Shown: positions 1-12,877 of the stretch, piece after piece
Layout: the number at the start of each line of letters is the position of its first letter
How positions within the stretch are numbered: position 1 is the stretch's first letter
NCBI GenBank assembly: GCA_008638375.1
Contig: CM018036.1
Coordinates: forward strand, 11,842,328 to 11,906,327
Reading direction: 5' to 3'
DNA length: 64,000 nt
From: Nyssa sinensis
Lineage: Eukaryota; Streptophyta; Magnoliopsida; Cornales; Nyssaceae
The notes under the pieces: model-generated
The model's database searches: none
The model's input: the letters and a program-made list of their open reading frames with translations, nothing else
What the model was told of the DNA's origin: nothing
Made by a program: the position numbers and the translations under genes

Positions 1-200
1 TAAATATAGTGTATATAAGGATAATTAAAAAAAATTAATATATAAAAGGGACTGGGTGACCATCTCCCGAACCCACTCCGAACTTGAAAGGATTTTAAAA
101 ATTTCACCCCTGCCCTCACCCTCGCCCGACGCCGTTTATGAACATCCCATACCCCCCCCCCCCCCCATTAGGGGTAGGATAGGATAAATTTTCATCTCTA
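1..200. mobile_element. 3' part of a hAT-type miniature element, cut by the window edge
   Basis: This stretch aligns with the end of the complete element at 47512-48023: both contain TATAGTGTATATAAG, a 'gactatctccc' type motif, an 'aggattttaaa' motif, 'tttatgaaca/gca-ccca' and a 'ccattaggg' motif in the same order. The final bases, read on the minus strand, are TAGAGATGAAAAT, matching the TAGGGATAGCAAT terminus of the other copy. The likely end is base 200, so its target duplication would start at 201. The 5' half lies outside the window. A 15-base C run (152-166) sits inside it. Confidence 0.7.
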
Positions 201-844
201 GTCCTATTCACATACGTGTCACAATCACAATCTGGCATGTATGCAATCACATGTATATCATGTAATTATTTAGTTTTAACTAAAAAATAAAAATTAAGAA
301 AAATTAAAAAGTACATTTGCATAACATACGTGGTAGACTGTGGTTGTAACATGTACATAGATAGAACTTTTACCTGATTTGGAGCCAAAACATTATTCTA
401 AAATAATGTCAAAAATTAGCTCTAGCTTCTATCTTCGGTTTTCTCGTCCTAACATTATCGTGTGTAAATAGATCAATACTTATTAATGACCTTTTGAAGA
501 CTCATTAATATTCTTAGTGCAATTAGGGTAGTATGTGAGCCAAGTCGAGCTAAGCGTGGGTTATTCAAAGTTGATTAAGATTAATGAACTTTAAATGATA
601 TTCAAGCTCAACTTATTTATATCTCGATGAAATCTCTAATCGAGTTAATCAATAGTCGAATTTGAAAATGTTCGACTTTTTATATGTAATCAGAGTACTT
701 ATTATCTTATCAAATTAAGTTTAAGATGAGTTCAATAAGTAACGAGTTTTAAACTATGTTTGAACTTGGTCACTAATATATTAAATAAACTGAACTCGAA
801 CTTATATTATCAAATCAAATTCGAATTGTTCATGAATGGTTTAG
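201..844. other. AT-rich intergenic DNA, no gene seen
   Basis: No coding segment with recognisable similarity, RNA gene or bounded repeat is visible here. Confidence 0.6.
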
Positions 845-2585
845 GTCATTTCCACTTCTTGGTGCAATGATAAATATATAAAGTAGGCCAGACATTAGAC
901 TTTTAAAAGATTTGCTCAGATTTAATTATATTCCGAAAATAGTAAATCATATCCAAACAAAAATTTTATGACTCAATGAACTTAGACTATTGAAACCAAG
1001 TCAATTTCTTTACGTCAAGGGAATATAGCCACAGCTCTACATATTCCACTGGCACTGAACCAAGTCCAACATGAACTGATAATACAATGTACCACTCCTT
1101 TTACAATTATATAATATATATACACTGGCCATCATAATATATATGTATATATATGCACTAACCACCCAAATCTAGTAAAAAAACATAAAACAAGAAGATC
1201 CTCACAGTTTCCAATGTATTTACATTAACAATTGTAATAATCCATCTAATACATTTGTTAAAAAATTAGTTCCTTTCAATGTGGATAGTGAGCCGGCATG
1301 AAACTGGTGGGCTGGTTAAGGAAACAACATTCATAATCAGCCTTAAATTCAAGTGTTTTTTTTATATACAGCACATTGCCCTATGTGATTTAGTAACCAA
1401 CAATTAAATGTCAAATTACAAGGCCATTGGCTACAGAGCTACCATTGTACTTAATTCTAATTTTGGGATGGGAGTTAATAATGGCCTCTACTCTCCCACC
1501 TCATCTTTTTAACTCAAGTGGAGTGCCAAGTAACTGAGTTTCAAGTGTCAACATCAATAAGATGAAAAACACCTTTACGTTTGGTTTGAATGAGACGTGT
1601 TTAAATTAAATAGTTAAATATTTAAATAAGTTATTAAAAAAATATTTAATAATTATTAAATGAAGATATTTATAATAAATTTAATTAATTTAATAAAAAA
1701 GAATAAATTTATCAGCTTAACTCAAATTGTACGTAATAAAAAAGATGCGACCAATTAGCTCAATTTGAAATTCCATTCTAAATAATTAAGTTCTTTTTTA
1801 ATAAATTATTTAAAATACATTAAGTGCGATGAATAAGTTGAACCACCGTAGCCGAAATCCTCCGATGGTGGTCTATCAGAGGCTAAATTTGCAAACAAAA
1901 CTTAAGTCCAGCTCGCGATGGTACTAAGGTCTCATTTATCCAAAGTAATGGCATGGAATCTAGACTTGAAAATCAACAAATACAAAAAATGAGAAAGTTA
2001 AAATGATTATTTCTGAAATGTCTATTCTATCATACCAAACATGACGATAAAGATAAGGTCTTATGCGCTGCAATTTATATTTATTTTTTTAATCAAGTAT
2101 ATGTGAAGTATGTATACAACTTTTATAAACCAAGTATATAAATTATTTTAACAACAAAAGCATATCTTTAATGGTGAGCATGAAGTGCTAGTCTTGAATG
2201 TTGCGCTCATGCATTCTAAATGAAAATGATAGAAAGCATATAACATTCAAAGAACATATTCCATGTAGTGGATTAGTGTTTCTGCAGATTAAAAGGTGCA
2301 ATCCCCCCACTTCAGTGGCTATATATGAAACTTTTAGACAGCCATAATTCAGAGCTACTTGCTAATTACATCCCTAAAAGACACCCCCACTATGTCTTGA
2401 TTCTTGACCAATTCAGAATTTGGATCTCTGACGTGTAGAATAGTTCAGAAAAGAAAAAGAAAAGTTGGTCATTCATGAACAAGTCAAAGACGTGCTTAGT
2501 GGTGTGGAATATAACAATAATTTAGGGCATAATTCTCAACTTGACATGGAAATTTTGCTCCATTTTACTTAGTCTTCCTTTGGTT
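845..2585. repeat. Diverged tandem segmental duplication, copy A (non-coding)
   Basis: At least seven blocks recur in the same order in copy B (3530-7735). Examples are 'aagggaatatagccaca' (1018 and 3849), 'attccactggcactgaacca' (1044 and 3878), 'gatcctcacagtttccaatg' (1197 and 3988), 'caagtggagtgccaagtaac' (1515 and 4868), 'tctgcagattaaaaggtgca' (2281 and 6490) and 'attcatgaacaagtcaaag' (2471 and 7632). Copy A is about 1.7 kb and appears to be the more compact form. No reading frame is shared between the copies, so this looks like duplicated non-coding DNA. Confidence 0.8.
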
Positions 2586-2799
2586 AGGAGAAATTTAATA
2601 CTAGAAAGTGAAGTGAAAGTGAAAGTGAAAGTAAAGTCAAAAAAAAAAAAAAAAATTCTCCTATATCTGTTTGGTTATAAAGAAAAAATTATGAAAGTGA
2701 CAAGAAAATTATATTGGAAAAAAAAATCAAATTTCATATTCTAATTTTTTTTTTCAGTTGGTAAAAAGAATTAATTTTTTTAAATTCATTAATTTTTAT

Positions 2800-3165
2800 T
2801 GAAGAACAAGAGAGTCCCCAAAAAATAGATATTAATATGAAAAAAAGAGTTCTCAAAAGATATTGTTGTCTATTTCTTTAATATTATATATATATATATA
2901 TGTATGTATGTAATATAAGAATTTGTATTAAGTCCAAATACTCAAACTATCTTATCTTATTAAATTGAGAAGTTTTTTATATTCTTTATTTTTTTATTGA
3001 AGCACAACAAAATTCTGGAAAGACAATATGTTATTTATGTGTAATAAGAGTCCTAGAAAAGCATTGTTGTCTATTTCTTTAATATTGTATATATATATTT
3101 ACACACACACTAAGAAATTGTATTAAGCCCAAATACCAAAATTACCTTATTAAAATGAAGAGTTT
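2800..3165. repeat. Two-copy local tandem repeat of about 190 bp
   Basis: The blocks 'ttgttgtctatttctttaat' (2863 and 3064), 'ttgtattaagtccaaata' / 'ttgtattaagcccaaata' and 'gaagttttttat' / 'gaagagttttttttat' recur in order about 200 bp apart. Each copy has an AT or AC microsatellite in the middle. The repeat lies between the two segmental copies and contains no gene. Confidence 0.7.
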
Positions 3166-3529
3166 TTTTTATACAAACATAAACTCTTTTGATAATTTAA
3201 TTTTATAGTAAAAAGATAAGGTACAAAGAATTATATATACAAATCCTAAATATATTTTAACACATAAATAAGTGAGCCTAATATAAATTATAAACTACTT
3301 TTCACCACAAAAAAATATTTTCCTTTGATTTTTGTAAGAAACGGAAAGCCACTTTTTTGGGAAAATTATGCAATTACATGCTTCCTTTTTTTATAAAAAA
3401 TTTTATCTTTCATGTTAACCAAACTCTTAACAAATTTAAATTTTTTCTCTTTCCATCACTCTCTACCTAACCAAACTAAGCCTTAAGTTAACGTAGAATC
3501 GATTTTAAGCTGTTTATGAACGACTTAAT

Positions 3530-6500
3530 TCATTTGCAACCTGTAAGTACAATAATAAATATTTAAATTAGGTCAGACGTCATACTCTTAGAAGAATTGC
3601 TTAGATTTAATTATAGGCTAATGTTAATATAAGTTCGAATGATTTAGGAACTAAGAGATAAAACGGTTGGGATAAATAAAAATTCAATTTCTAAACAATC
3701 TAATGATTAAAATATTTTATTTCATATGCACTCGAGTTTTTAGTATCATTACCATTAATTATATTATGAACATAGTTAACCCTTCCCAAATAAAAAATTT
3801 ATGACTCAATGAACTTAGACTGCTGAAACCAAGTTAATTTCTGTAAGTCAAGGGAATATAGCCACAACTGTACATATTCCACTGGCACTGAACCAAGTCT
3901 AAGAGCTGATAATACAATGTACCACTCCCTTGACAATTATATAATGTACACTAACCACCCAAACATAATTATAGAACTCAATCTAAAGATCCTCACAGTT
4001 TCCAATGTATTTACATTAACAATATATAGTTAAACATCTGCTAAAACATTTGTTAAAAAATTGGTCCCTTTCAAAGTGGACAGTGAACCTGGCATGAAAT
4101 TGGTGGGCTGATTAAGGAAACAACAATCATAATCAGCCTTAAATTCAAGTGTGTCACGGAAAAAAAATCTAATGGCAAGGTAGTATGAAATATTTTTATT
4201 AAAAATAATACAATGGGATTATTTTAGTATCAGTGAGAGTAGCATCATGTTATTATCTCATTAATTTTTTTTTTTCGATTTTCATAATCATACATATCAT
4301 AATAAGATATGTGACATAAATGATATGATAATAATATTCTAATTTAAAATATATGACACGCTAGGATTTGATTTGCATGACTTTGAATAAATGTAAAATT
4401 AGAAAGCATTGGCTAAAGAGCTAATTTTGGGACGGAAATTAATAATGGATTCTATTCTTATAGAGTATATCTCCAAAGTGGATGTATGAGCGTAGTCATT
4501 CACTTTAACTACTACTTTAGCTTTCAATGAAGTACCTTCTGGCCTCCAACAGAAGAGTTGTCACTGGTTCCAAAGTGAATCCAACTCATGAACAATGACC
4601 AACTGAATTCATATATAGATTCCATAGGAAGAGAGAGAAAGGAGAGCTAAAAGTTAGTTTGAAGTGAGAAAAAGAGATAAGTTGGTGGGAAGAGAGATAA
4701 AAAAATATTAAAATATAAAATGAATACTCATTTTGAATACCATTGTTGGAGTGATGTATAGTGCTGAGAATCATTGCTATATATAAATATTGTAACAACA
4801 CCCAAATTAATTTTTTAGATCTAAAAATGACACCCATTATCGGAGTTTTCAACACATCTTTTTAACTCAAGTGGAGTGCCAAGTAACTGAATATGAAGAG
4901 TCAATGGCAAATTTATAAATTTTAGTTAGGGGAACTCAATTGAAGATGTTAAAATTTTAAAAAGTTCATATGAATATATCAAAAAATTTAGGGAGGAGAT
5001 AAGTCTTATTTTATTAAAATATTCTAACAAAATTAGGGATAAAAAAATACAATATTAAAATTTGGGAAGAGAGGGAGTTAAGTCTTATATTGTTATAATA
5101 TTCTAATAAAATTAAGGATAAAAAGTACAATTTCAAAATTTTTGGAGGCCATACCTCCCACTTGTCTTCCTAGATTGGTTGAACAAAAATGACAGAGACT
5201 AAAGGACTGTTCGAATCAACGTTCACCATAACTTAATATGTTTTGAGAGGTTCATCTATACTTAATTGATTTTAAAATTATTTAGATAGAGTTCAAACAA
5301 CACTTATTAGTCACAACTTTCCATTAAACTTAAGTCTAATTTTTTTATTAAGTTGATCAAATCCATTATGAAGTTTAATAAATGTTCAAATTTGATAATT
5401 GTTAAATATTTTTTAACAATTTATTCAAACACTTATCTGTTTAACTCAGACAATACTATAATATAATTATTTAATTCAAATAATACTTTTACACCGCTCA
5501 ACCAAATAAATACTAAATTTGCTAACAAAACTTTTAAGTTCGGCTTGTGATGGTGCTAAGGTCTCGTGTATCCAAAGTAGTGGCATGGGATCAAGAATTG
5601 AAAATTAACATTTGCAAAATAAGGGTAAAACTGCATATCATCTGTTCTTCCAAACCTTGTTACTTTTTTTTTTACTTTAAATTAATTTATATCTTTGAAT
5701 ATGACATTAGGTTTCTTTATCTGAAATATGGGGTTAGGGGCTACAATTTATATTTATTTTTTGAGAAAAATATTAAAAAGTCTTAAAAATAAATTTTTAA
5801 ATTCAAAAATTTCATGATAATTTTTTATATCTAAAAGATTCAAAAAATAAAATTTTATTATAAAAAGTCCAACTATAAACTTCTATTTTAATACTGTTAA
5901 AAAATATTACTGATTAGACTAAAATACTCTTTAAGATACATTTTAAAAAAATATTAAATAGTTGATAAAATAAATTCTTCAATCCAAAAAAAAAAATTTA
6001 TTTTTTTATTTTTCTAGAAGGCATAAAAAAAGTTACTTCATAAAATGTTATATTTTTTTGGGATTGAAGAAGTTATTTTTATATATCTTTTATTATTATT
6101 TTTTCTAAAATGTATTTTGAAAGTTATTTTAACTTAATCGGTAATATTTTTTTAACGGCGTTAAGATGAAATTTAACAATTGAACTTTTTGTATTAAAAG
6201 TTTCTTTTTTGAATCTCTTAAATAGAAAAAATGTATCATATATTTTTTAAATTGAGAATTTTATTTATAAAACTTTTTCTTATTTTTTTAATCAAGTATA
6301 CACACAACTTATATAAACAATTAAGTATATAAATTATTGTAACAACAAAAGCATCTCTTTAATGGTGAGCGTGAGCATGAAGTGCTAGTCTTAAATGTTG
6401 GGCTATTGCATTCTAAATGAAAGTGATAGAAAGCATATAACATTCATTATATTCAAAGAACATATTCCATATAGTGTGCATTAGTGTTTCTGCAGATTAA

Positions 6501-7735
6501 AAGGTGCAATCCCCACTTCAGTGGCTATATAGAGAAAATATTCAATGCTCCAGGGCCATTGGTTCCAACGACGGAGATAGTAGTCACATGTACATGTCAG
6601 TGTATTTTTTGCACAAATGATTCCGACGATTGAGATAATAGTCACATGTGTATACAAATGTACTTTTTATGCATGTGACTATCATTTATACTGTTAGGAC
6701 CAATGGTCTAAGGATTATTGAATAATTACTCGGCTATATATCAACCTTTTAGATGATCTTAATTTATTGATCCGGATGCATTGAATTGGAACGATGAAAA
6801 ATTTTTCCCAATTCAAAACTAGGTAATTACATGCGTAAAAGACACCCCCATTATATCTTGATTCATGACTAGTGCGGTGACCAATTCGGAATTTGTGATC
6901 TCTGACATATAGAATAGTTCAGAGTAGGACCGACTATAACATAAAACTAACAAAATAATCGCTTTAGACCCTACTTAAAGAGAATGTCATAAATTTTATG
7001 TATATATAATATAATCAAATTAGAAGTTTAAGATTAATAAAAGTGAAACTCTATAAAATGCTCCAAATTTTATTTATTTATATTATAATCAAATTAGAAG
7101 TGAAGGATTAATAAAATTCTAACTCTACAAAGAAGCCCCAAAAAAACTCTATGAAAATAACTTAATTTTAGTAATAGAGTTTTATTCGTATTGTACTTTA
7201 ATCTTTTATTGCTATTTCGCTTATAGAGGACAACCCAGTTGGTAAGGGCGAACACGGGACTGTGTGGTAGGCACACGGTCTCGAGTTCGGTTCCCCAGCT
7301 GGTGAGTACTGCGCTTTAAATGGTGCCCCGACTTGTGGGCGGTGGGTTTGGCTCCTCCAAAATTAGTCCTTGGCCAATCGTAAACCGAGAGGATGGGAAA
7401 TACTTGGATTATTAAAAAAAAAAAAAGAGTTTTACAATATGTATATATATCTTATTGGAAAACCATTAAATTTTATATGACAAAAAGTACATATAATATA
7501 TATAAGAAACAAAGTAAAAATTTATATTAATATTAAAAAAAACCTTATTTAGAGTTGTCACTTTATCGCCTCATGCCTCTAATTGTATAGAGAGACAGAC
7601 TCTAATTTAGAAAAAAAAAAAAGAAGCTGGTAATTCATGAACAAGTCAAAGAAGTGCTTAGTAGTCTTGAATTTAACAACAATTTAGGGCATAATTCTAC
7701 TAAACATGGAAATTTAGTTGTATTTTACTTTACAT
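3530..7735. repeat. Diverged tandem segmental duplication, copy B (expanded)
   Basis: This is collinear with 845-2585 but about 4.2 kb long because of insertions: AT-rich tracts at about 4150-4860 and 4900-5500, an A/T-rich block at about 5770-6290, a short tract with two 'agtcacatgt' motifs near 6540-6730, and a SINE at 7225-7427. The shared blocks have base differences and small indels, so the duplication is not recent. No coding region is supported. Confidence 0.8.
7225..7427 (+). mobile_element. tRNA-derived SINE
   Basis: The 5' part resembles a tRNA gene with internal RNA polymerase III promoter boxes: an A box around 7233-7250 (ACCCAGTTGGTAAGGGCG) and a B box around 7277-7294 (GGTCTCGAGTTCGGTTCC). 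A non-tRNA body follows, ending in a 13-base A run at 7414-7426. It has no acceptor stem or full cloverleaf, so it is a retroposon rather than a tRNA gene. The block is absent from copy A of the surrounding duplication, which supports a later insertion. Confidence 0.75.
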
Positions 7736-10410
7736 GATTCCTTCACATATAAATCAATAGGGTTTGTTAAAAACGTTGTAAGGCCATTTTCAATAGTCAT
7801 TCAAATTTGAGTAATATCTTTATTTGAAATGAAGTTCTCGTATGGTCACATGTTTTACTCACATCTTTTGAAAAAAATTCACATCATATCCCAAAAATTT
7901 TCAATTTGAGTTTGAATTGTGATTTGAATATATAAATAGTATTTTACAGATTTAAATTTAAATTTGAATAAAAATAAATTTTATATGAGTTTGAATCAAG
8001 AGTTGAACAAGATTCTTTGAGAATTTTGACTCAAATTTAAGTTTTGAGTGTTGGGTTATGTTGTTGTATTTTTAGTTCATTGAGAATGTGTGAGCTAATA
8101 CAGTGGGTATATACATGAGCACATGTAATCTTCATTTTTTCATTTTTGTAAATGTGTTCTTTATCTTTCTCTCTCTCTTCGTCATTTGTGTGTGGGAGGT
8201 GATGAAAGAATTGAAAGGTTAAATTCGTCAATTTACATTGTCATATGGGTTAAAATAGTCATTCCACTATTTTAAGGGCAATTTGGGCATTTAATAATTT
8301 TTTCTTGCTTACATTAGCAATTCTTGTCTCTGTCAATAACGACAATTGACGGAATGGGAGAATCTGCAATTTCAAATGAAACCAGAAGGGAGACAGTGTA
8401 GGTTTCCAAATCATAAGGGGGGTATCCGCAATTGTCAGAAATCATAGGAGAGGTAAGTGTAATTAATCCTAAACAAAATACTAACATGTAAAATTTTACA
8501 GAACATTTAAGGAAAGAAATGAAAAATCAATAAACAAAACATTGACATGTAAAAACTTACAAAACATTTAATGATCAAAGACAATGATGTATTCACTATG
8601 AAAACATATCAAAAAATGTACAATACAAAACAAAATTTCAACAAGGATTAACGAATAATTTATATAAACTAAAAAAATGAAAAATGAACAAAATACTATG
8701 TAAATAATACAAATATTGTATGAAAAAAATCATGAATATAATGCATATAATTAATAGATAGCTAATATGAATATAAATAAATACATATATATATATATAT
8801 AATCACATACCTGATTGTGAATAGAACACAAAATAATTTGATTATGAATGAAAATTTGATGAACAATTTTTAACATAAACTAAAGGTGAGATAGCACTAA
8901 AAAGAAAGAATATAAAGAAGAAAAAAAAGGGTGATAAGATCCAAATAGATAAGAAAATTCGCAGTGGAGAAGAAAATAGAAAAAAAAAAAAAAAAGTTAA
9001 TTGGTAGTCACTGAAAATAAACAAGGAATGTATTCAAATTCAAATAAAAAATCAAAAACTAACCAAAAACAATACCAATAAGTGAAAAAACAAATAAAAA
9101 AAGTCAATCAAGAAACGTAAAAGGATAATAAATAAAAGAAGTAAATTAGTCATTGAAAACTATTTAAAAAATTACACGTAATCCATAAGATATTTTATAA
9201 TGAAAAAAAAAATGTCATTTATAACAAAAGCATAACTAACGTGGATTAACTAATAATAAAGTCACTAATACAAAAATTGGAGGCCAATTAACTCTTTTTT
9301 AGTTTGGATGCGTGTAAATTTTATTAGGGTATAATTATTATTTATAAAAAAATTATAAGTGTCATGTTATCAAGATGGACCTAAGCTAAAAATTAGAAAT
9401 AATCATGTTCTTCACCTCATAATTGAAACTAGTGTGGTTCTTAAAAGAAATTAATGCCTTTTTCAATGACTTAGGACTAATTAACTATAAAATTTATTAC
9501 TAAATCTCAAAAGTAGTAACTAGGTGTAACGAATTTACATGTAAGGTAGAAAAAGAACTCTTGGTTTTTGGGAGATTGACCTAAAGTTGTTGATTTTTGA
9601 GGGATACGATTTATGCTTTGGAGTTGTAACTTCTGTTTGTCAAGTCAACACTTGGTGCAGCGATAAAATTTATGTGATTCTCAAAATAAAAAAAATAAAA
9701 AATCAGCTTGACCCAGATAAAGCTACAGTTTGTAAAGCTGTGCATGCTTTCGAGTGAGAAGCATATATGATCATTACCCTTCAAAAGCAAGAACCAAGAA
9801 CCATAATTTGATAATTACACGTGATTCAGGACTAGTTTCAATAATTCAAAATAATTTGCAACTTCAATATTTAATCGCAATATGAACAAGTTTTCAGGTA
9901 TAATAGCAATCACCCACCACTATTTGCTGAAAGTTGGGATGAAATCTTCTCTCTATTTTTTGTTTTCTTCTTTTACCCTATTTAATGTTCAATTTCAAAA
10001 TAAGTAATATTAGATATCTCTAATTTATATCATCACTTGAATTCCAATGTCATGTGTGATTATATTATTCTTTTAAAAATCACATCATATGAGTCCAAAA
10101 ATATCACATAGTAACAAATCACATTATAAATACAATTAAGAATACATATCCTTTTCCATTTTCCTTTCAAAATAAACAAATGGAGCACTAACATAATAAG
10201 TTTAGCTTTATATATAAACAAAGGAATTGAAAGATTTCAATAATGAACCATCCATAATAGAAACAATATATATATATATATATATGCACAAAATTATTTG
10301 ATACAATGTCTTGCCCTTGCAATCAATAGATCTATCAATGATCTCTCCCAACAGTTGATTACGACGAAAATTATTGTTATGTCTACCTACAATAAGTAGG
10401 GTGGAAAGAG
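7736..10410. other. AT-rich intergenic DNA
   Basis: There is no supported gene. Bases 8218-8471 are less AT-rich and have the look of a dispersed plant repeat (runs such as 'ggggggtatccgcaattgtc' near 8417), but no clear ends were found. Short AT microsatellites lie at about 8787-8801 and 10268-10284. Confidence 0.5.
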
Positions 10411-10666
10411 ATGCAAAATTTGCAAATGGTTAATCCATATGATAACCAACAACCTTCAGAAGCACTATCTTACAGTAAAAGGAAGAGCATCCATCTTCCA
10501 CCATATTTGAGAATGTACAAAGGAAAATTGGACTCATCTTCCACTCCCTTGAAAAAAAAAAAAATTAGAATTCCATGGAGGATTGACCTGGGAGGCAAAA
10601 GCATCATTTGCCTGGCACTGTTTCCCAGGACCACCTTGGATGCAAGATATAATGACTTAAGCCACA

Positions 10667-12877
10667 CTAGCTCAAACTCTTACCATCTCTTGCCTTGCAA
10701 TTCCAAGCTCCAACTCCAAAAACCTCTTCTATCATACTGCATGTAGGTAAAAAATCTTCATTTTTTTGGCAGATCAAGTAATTAACATCCCATATTTTAG
10801 AATCACAATGATCCAAAACATAGTCATGGCTCCCCCCACCACTCATACCATGGAAACTACCCAGCCAGGGCTTGCTATTGTTAGCTTTCACTTTGGTCAC
10901 TTGTGGTATAGACCTATCAGAAGATTTATAAGATTCATCTTGGGCATCATGATCCCCACCTTCATCCAAGAGGATTTTATCAGAATTGCAATTGGCAAGC
11001 AACTTCCTGGGGCATCTATCTGACAAATTTGTGATGCCCTTGTCACCACCCAAATCCACATTTTCATAATTATCAGAGGTTGCATGCGCAACAACCTCAT
11101 CATAACCAGGATCATCATGATATATTGAAGAGTCAATTACAGAGTCTTCATCCTCCTCCATTGTTCCAATTTCATCATCGCCAGAATCATCACTCCACTG
11201 CCACTCATCATTATCACTGTCAATGTTCATAGGATCACATCTGTTCTGCTCAGCCCGCTTTCGTAGCATAAAGACATTAAAGTAATAGCTGACAATTTCC
11301 TTTATGGTCCGGAAAGGGAAGGCCATTGAAAGATGGTCCCAAAAATTCTTTTTCAGTGATGCAGGATTTGAAAATACGACCTCGTGAAATAAATGTTCCT
11401 CCTCTGCACTCCAATTCTCCACGACTACCTCTCCCATGTCTGAGAACCCCAACTCCTCAAATCTCTCTTGTCCAAGTGTTCTCCTAAGTTTCTCTCTTGC
11501 TTCCATGATGTGTTGTCTGACACATCTGACAGACCCCACATCTTGGCAGCAACAATCAGATTCTACCATCTCCAACCTTATCGCTGCTGTATGAAGATGG
11601 TTCTGATTCATGGCTTGGAATGACACAAATCCCAGCAAGGTTAGTCTCACCACTGTTATCAACGAGACTTGATTCTGAAGCTTGAGGAGAGAGATTTGAT
11701 GGATCAGACAAATCTGAACAATTAGCCATGCTCTTGGTAACCCGTGGCCTCCATTCTGGAACATCAGCTTGAAACTCCGGTCCAATAGAAACGAGTTTCC
11801 GAGGAGGATATTCCCAAACAGATGGAAATATCTCCTCAGAGTAAACTAACCTACTTAATGGATGGTCAAGATTATAATATTCCGGGGAGAATAATAAATG
11901 TAATGGTGGTGCCTTTGACCTAGCATCTTCTTCCCTATTAATGCTGGTGGCCCACGAAGAGTTGGAAATGCAGCCAGGGGCACTGGTTTCAATATCTTTC
12001 TCACTGCATACTGGGAGCCCAGTGATGATATGAGTTGAAATCTTCTCATCATCATCAGTTTTACTTTTTGCGAACCCTTCCCCTATCAAATATCAGAACT
12101 CGTCAGCTACCAAGTTGATTAAAAGGGAAATACAAAACAAAAATATTCTGTGCAAGTTGTTTCACGACTGATCAATTTGTGAGAAACAGAAACCACACAA
12201 ATAAAGTGAAAAATCTCATCAGAATCTCCTTCATATGTATTTAAGTACTCAATCAATCACAATCTCTCTGTTGGAACTTAGGGAATATATGGAGACCATG
12301 CAGATAAGTGAATTATCTCATCAAATTCTCCACATGTATTTAAGTACTCAATCAATCACTACCTTTCTGACTGTCAAAACTTAGGGCTCTTTTTTGACAA
12401 GTAGGAACTCAAGGAATATATGGAGAATGATTTGGAAAACTTCACAAGTTAGTCTGTCCTAAACTTCAACTAAAGAACAGTCACTCTTAGACAGGAATCA
12501 TTTTGTTGTTCAAATTATAGGAATTGCAAACTTTTGAAAGGATGGAATCACTGCAATTTGCAAGTGGCCCAAAACCAATTGGGATATGAGAAGGTTAACA
12601 TCATTCAATCAGGGAAGATCTTGGACTAAAGATAATGCAAATAATAAAACATATTCAGTAGTGGGAGGAACCACACAATGTACACACAGGCATTCCTCAG
12701 AAGATAACAGTGAAATATAAGCCCTTTCCAACCTGAAGTCTTAGGTTTCTGGGTCGCATTATCAGAAGGAACAAATTCCAGAACTGAAACTAGCTGGTTG
12801 CTGTATTCCAGTTGTCTTGGGTGCTTAGAAGAAACCTCGTATAACTCCTCATCGCCAAAAGGGCGTTTTTGCACCAT
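10667..12877 (-). CDS. ELM2/SANT-domain protein, two coding exons, one frame break
   Basis: Two coding exons, 12877-12733 and 12082-10667, are joined by a GT-AG intron with matching phase: a Gly codon is split across it. The joined product is about 519 residues. An ELM2-like core (VSIGPEFQADVPEW) lies near residues 146-159. A cysteine-rich segment followed by VRCVRQHIMEAREKL leads into a SANT/Myb-like domain at about 272-328 (from NWSAEEEHLF to YYFNVFMLRKRAEQNR). A very acidic stretch follows at about 334-370. This architecture matches the plant ELM2/SANT family (Arabidopsis AT1G26580/AT2G03470 type), nuclear proteins linked to class I histone deacetylase complexes. That role is inferred from the family. 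The reading frame breaks at 11558-11564, where removing one A restores GDGR-SDCCCQ, the expected continuation. There is no room for an intron there. This is either a sequence error or a recent mutation. Confidence 0.85.

Noticed and set aside
7225..7427. Possible tRNA gene (A and B boxes)
   Set aside because: There is no acceptor stem or complete cloverleaf, and the 3' body and poly(A) tail fit a SINE. The same reasoning applies at 27100, 31548, 58440 and 62795.
10411..10746. Plus-strand open frame of 111 codons
   Set aside because: It lies over the 3' end and 3' UTR of the ELM2/SANT gene on the other strand and has no recognisable domain.
11562..11575. A 14-base GT...AG segment as a micro-intron explaining the ELM2/SANT frame change
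   Set aside because: Removing it gives the wrong downstream frame and it is far below plant intron size. A one-base indel explains the data.
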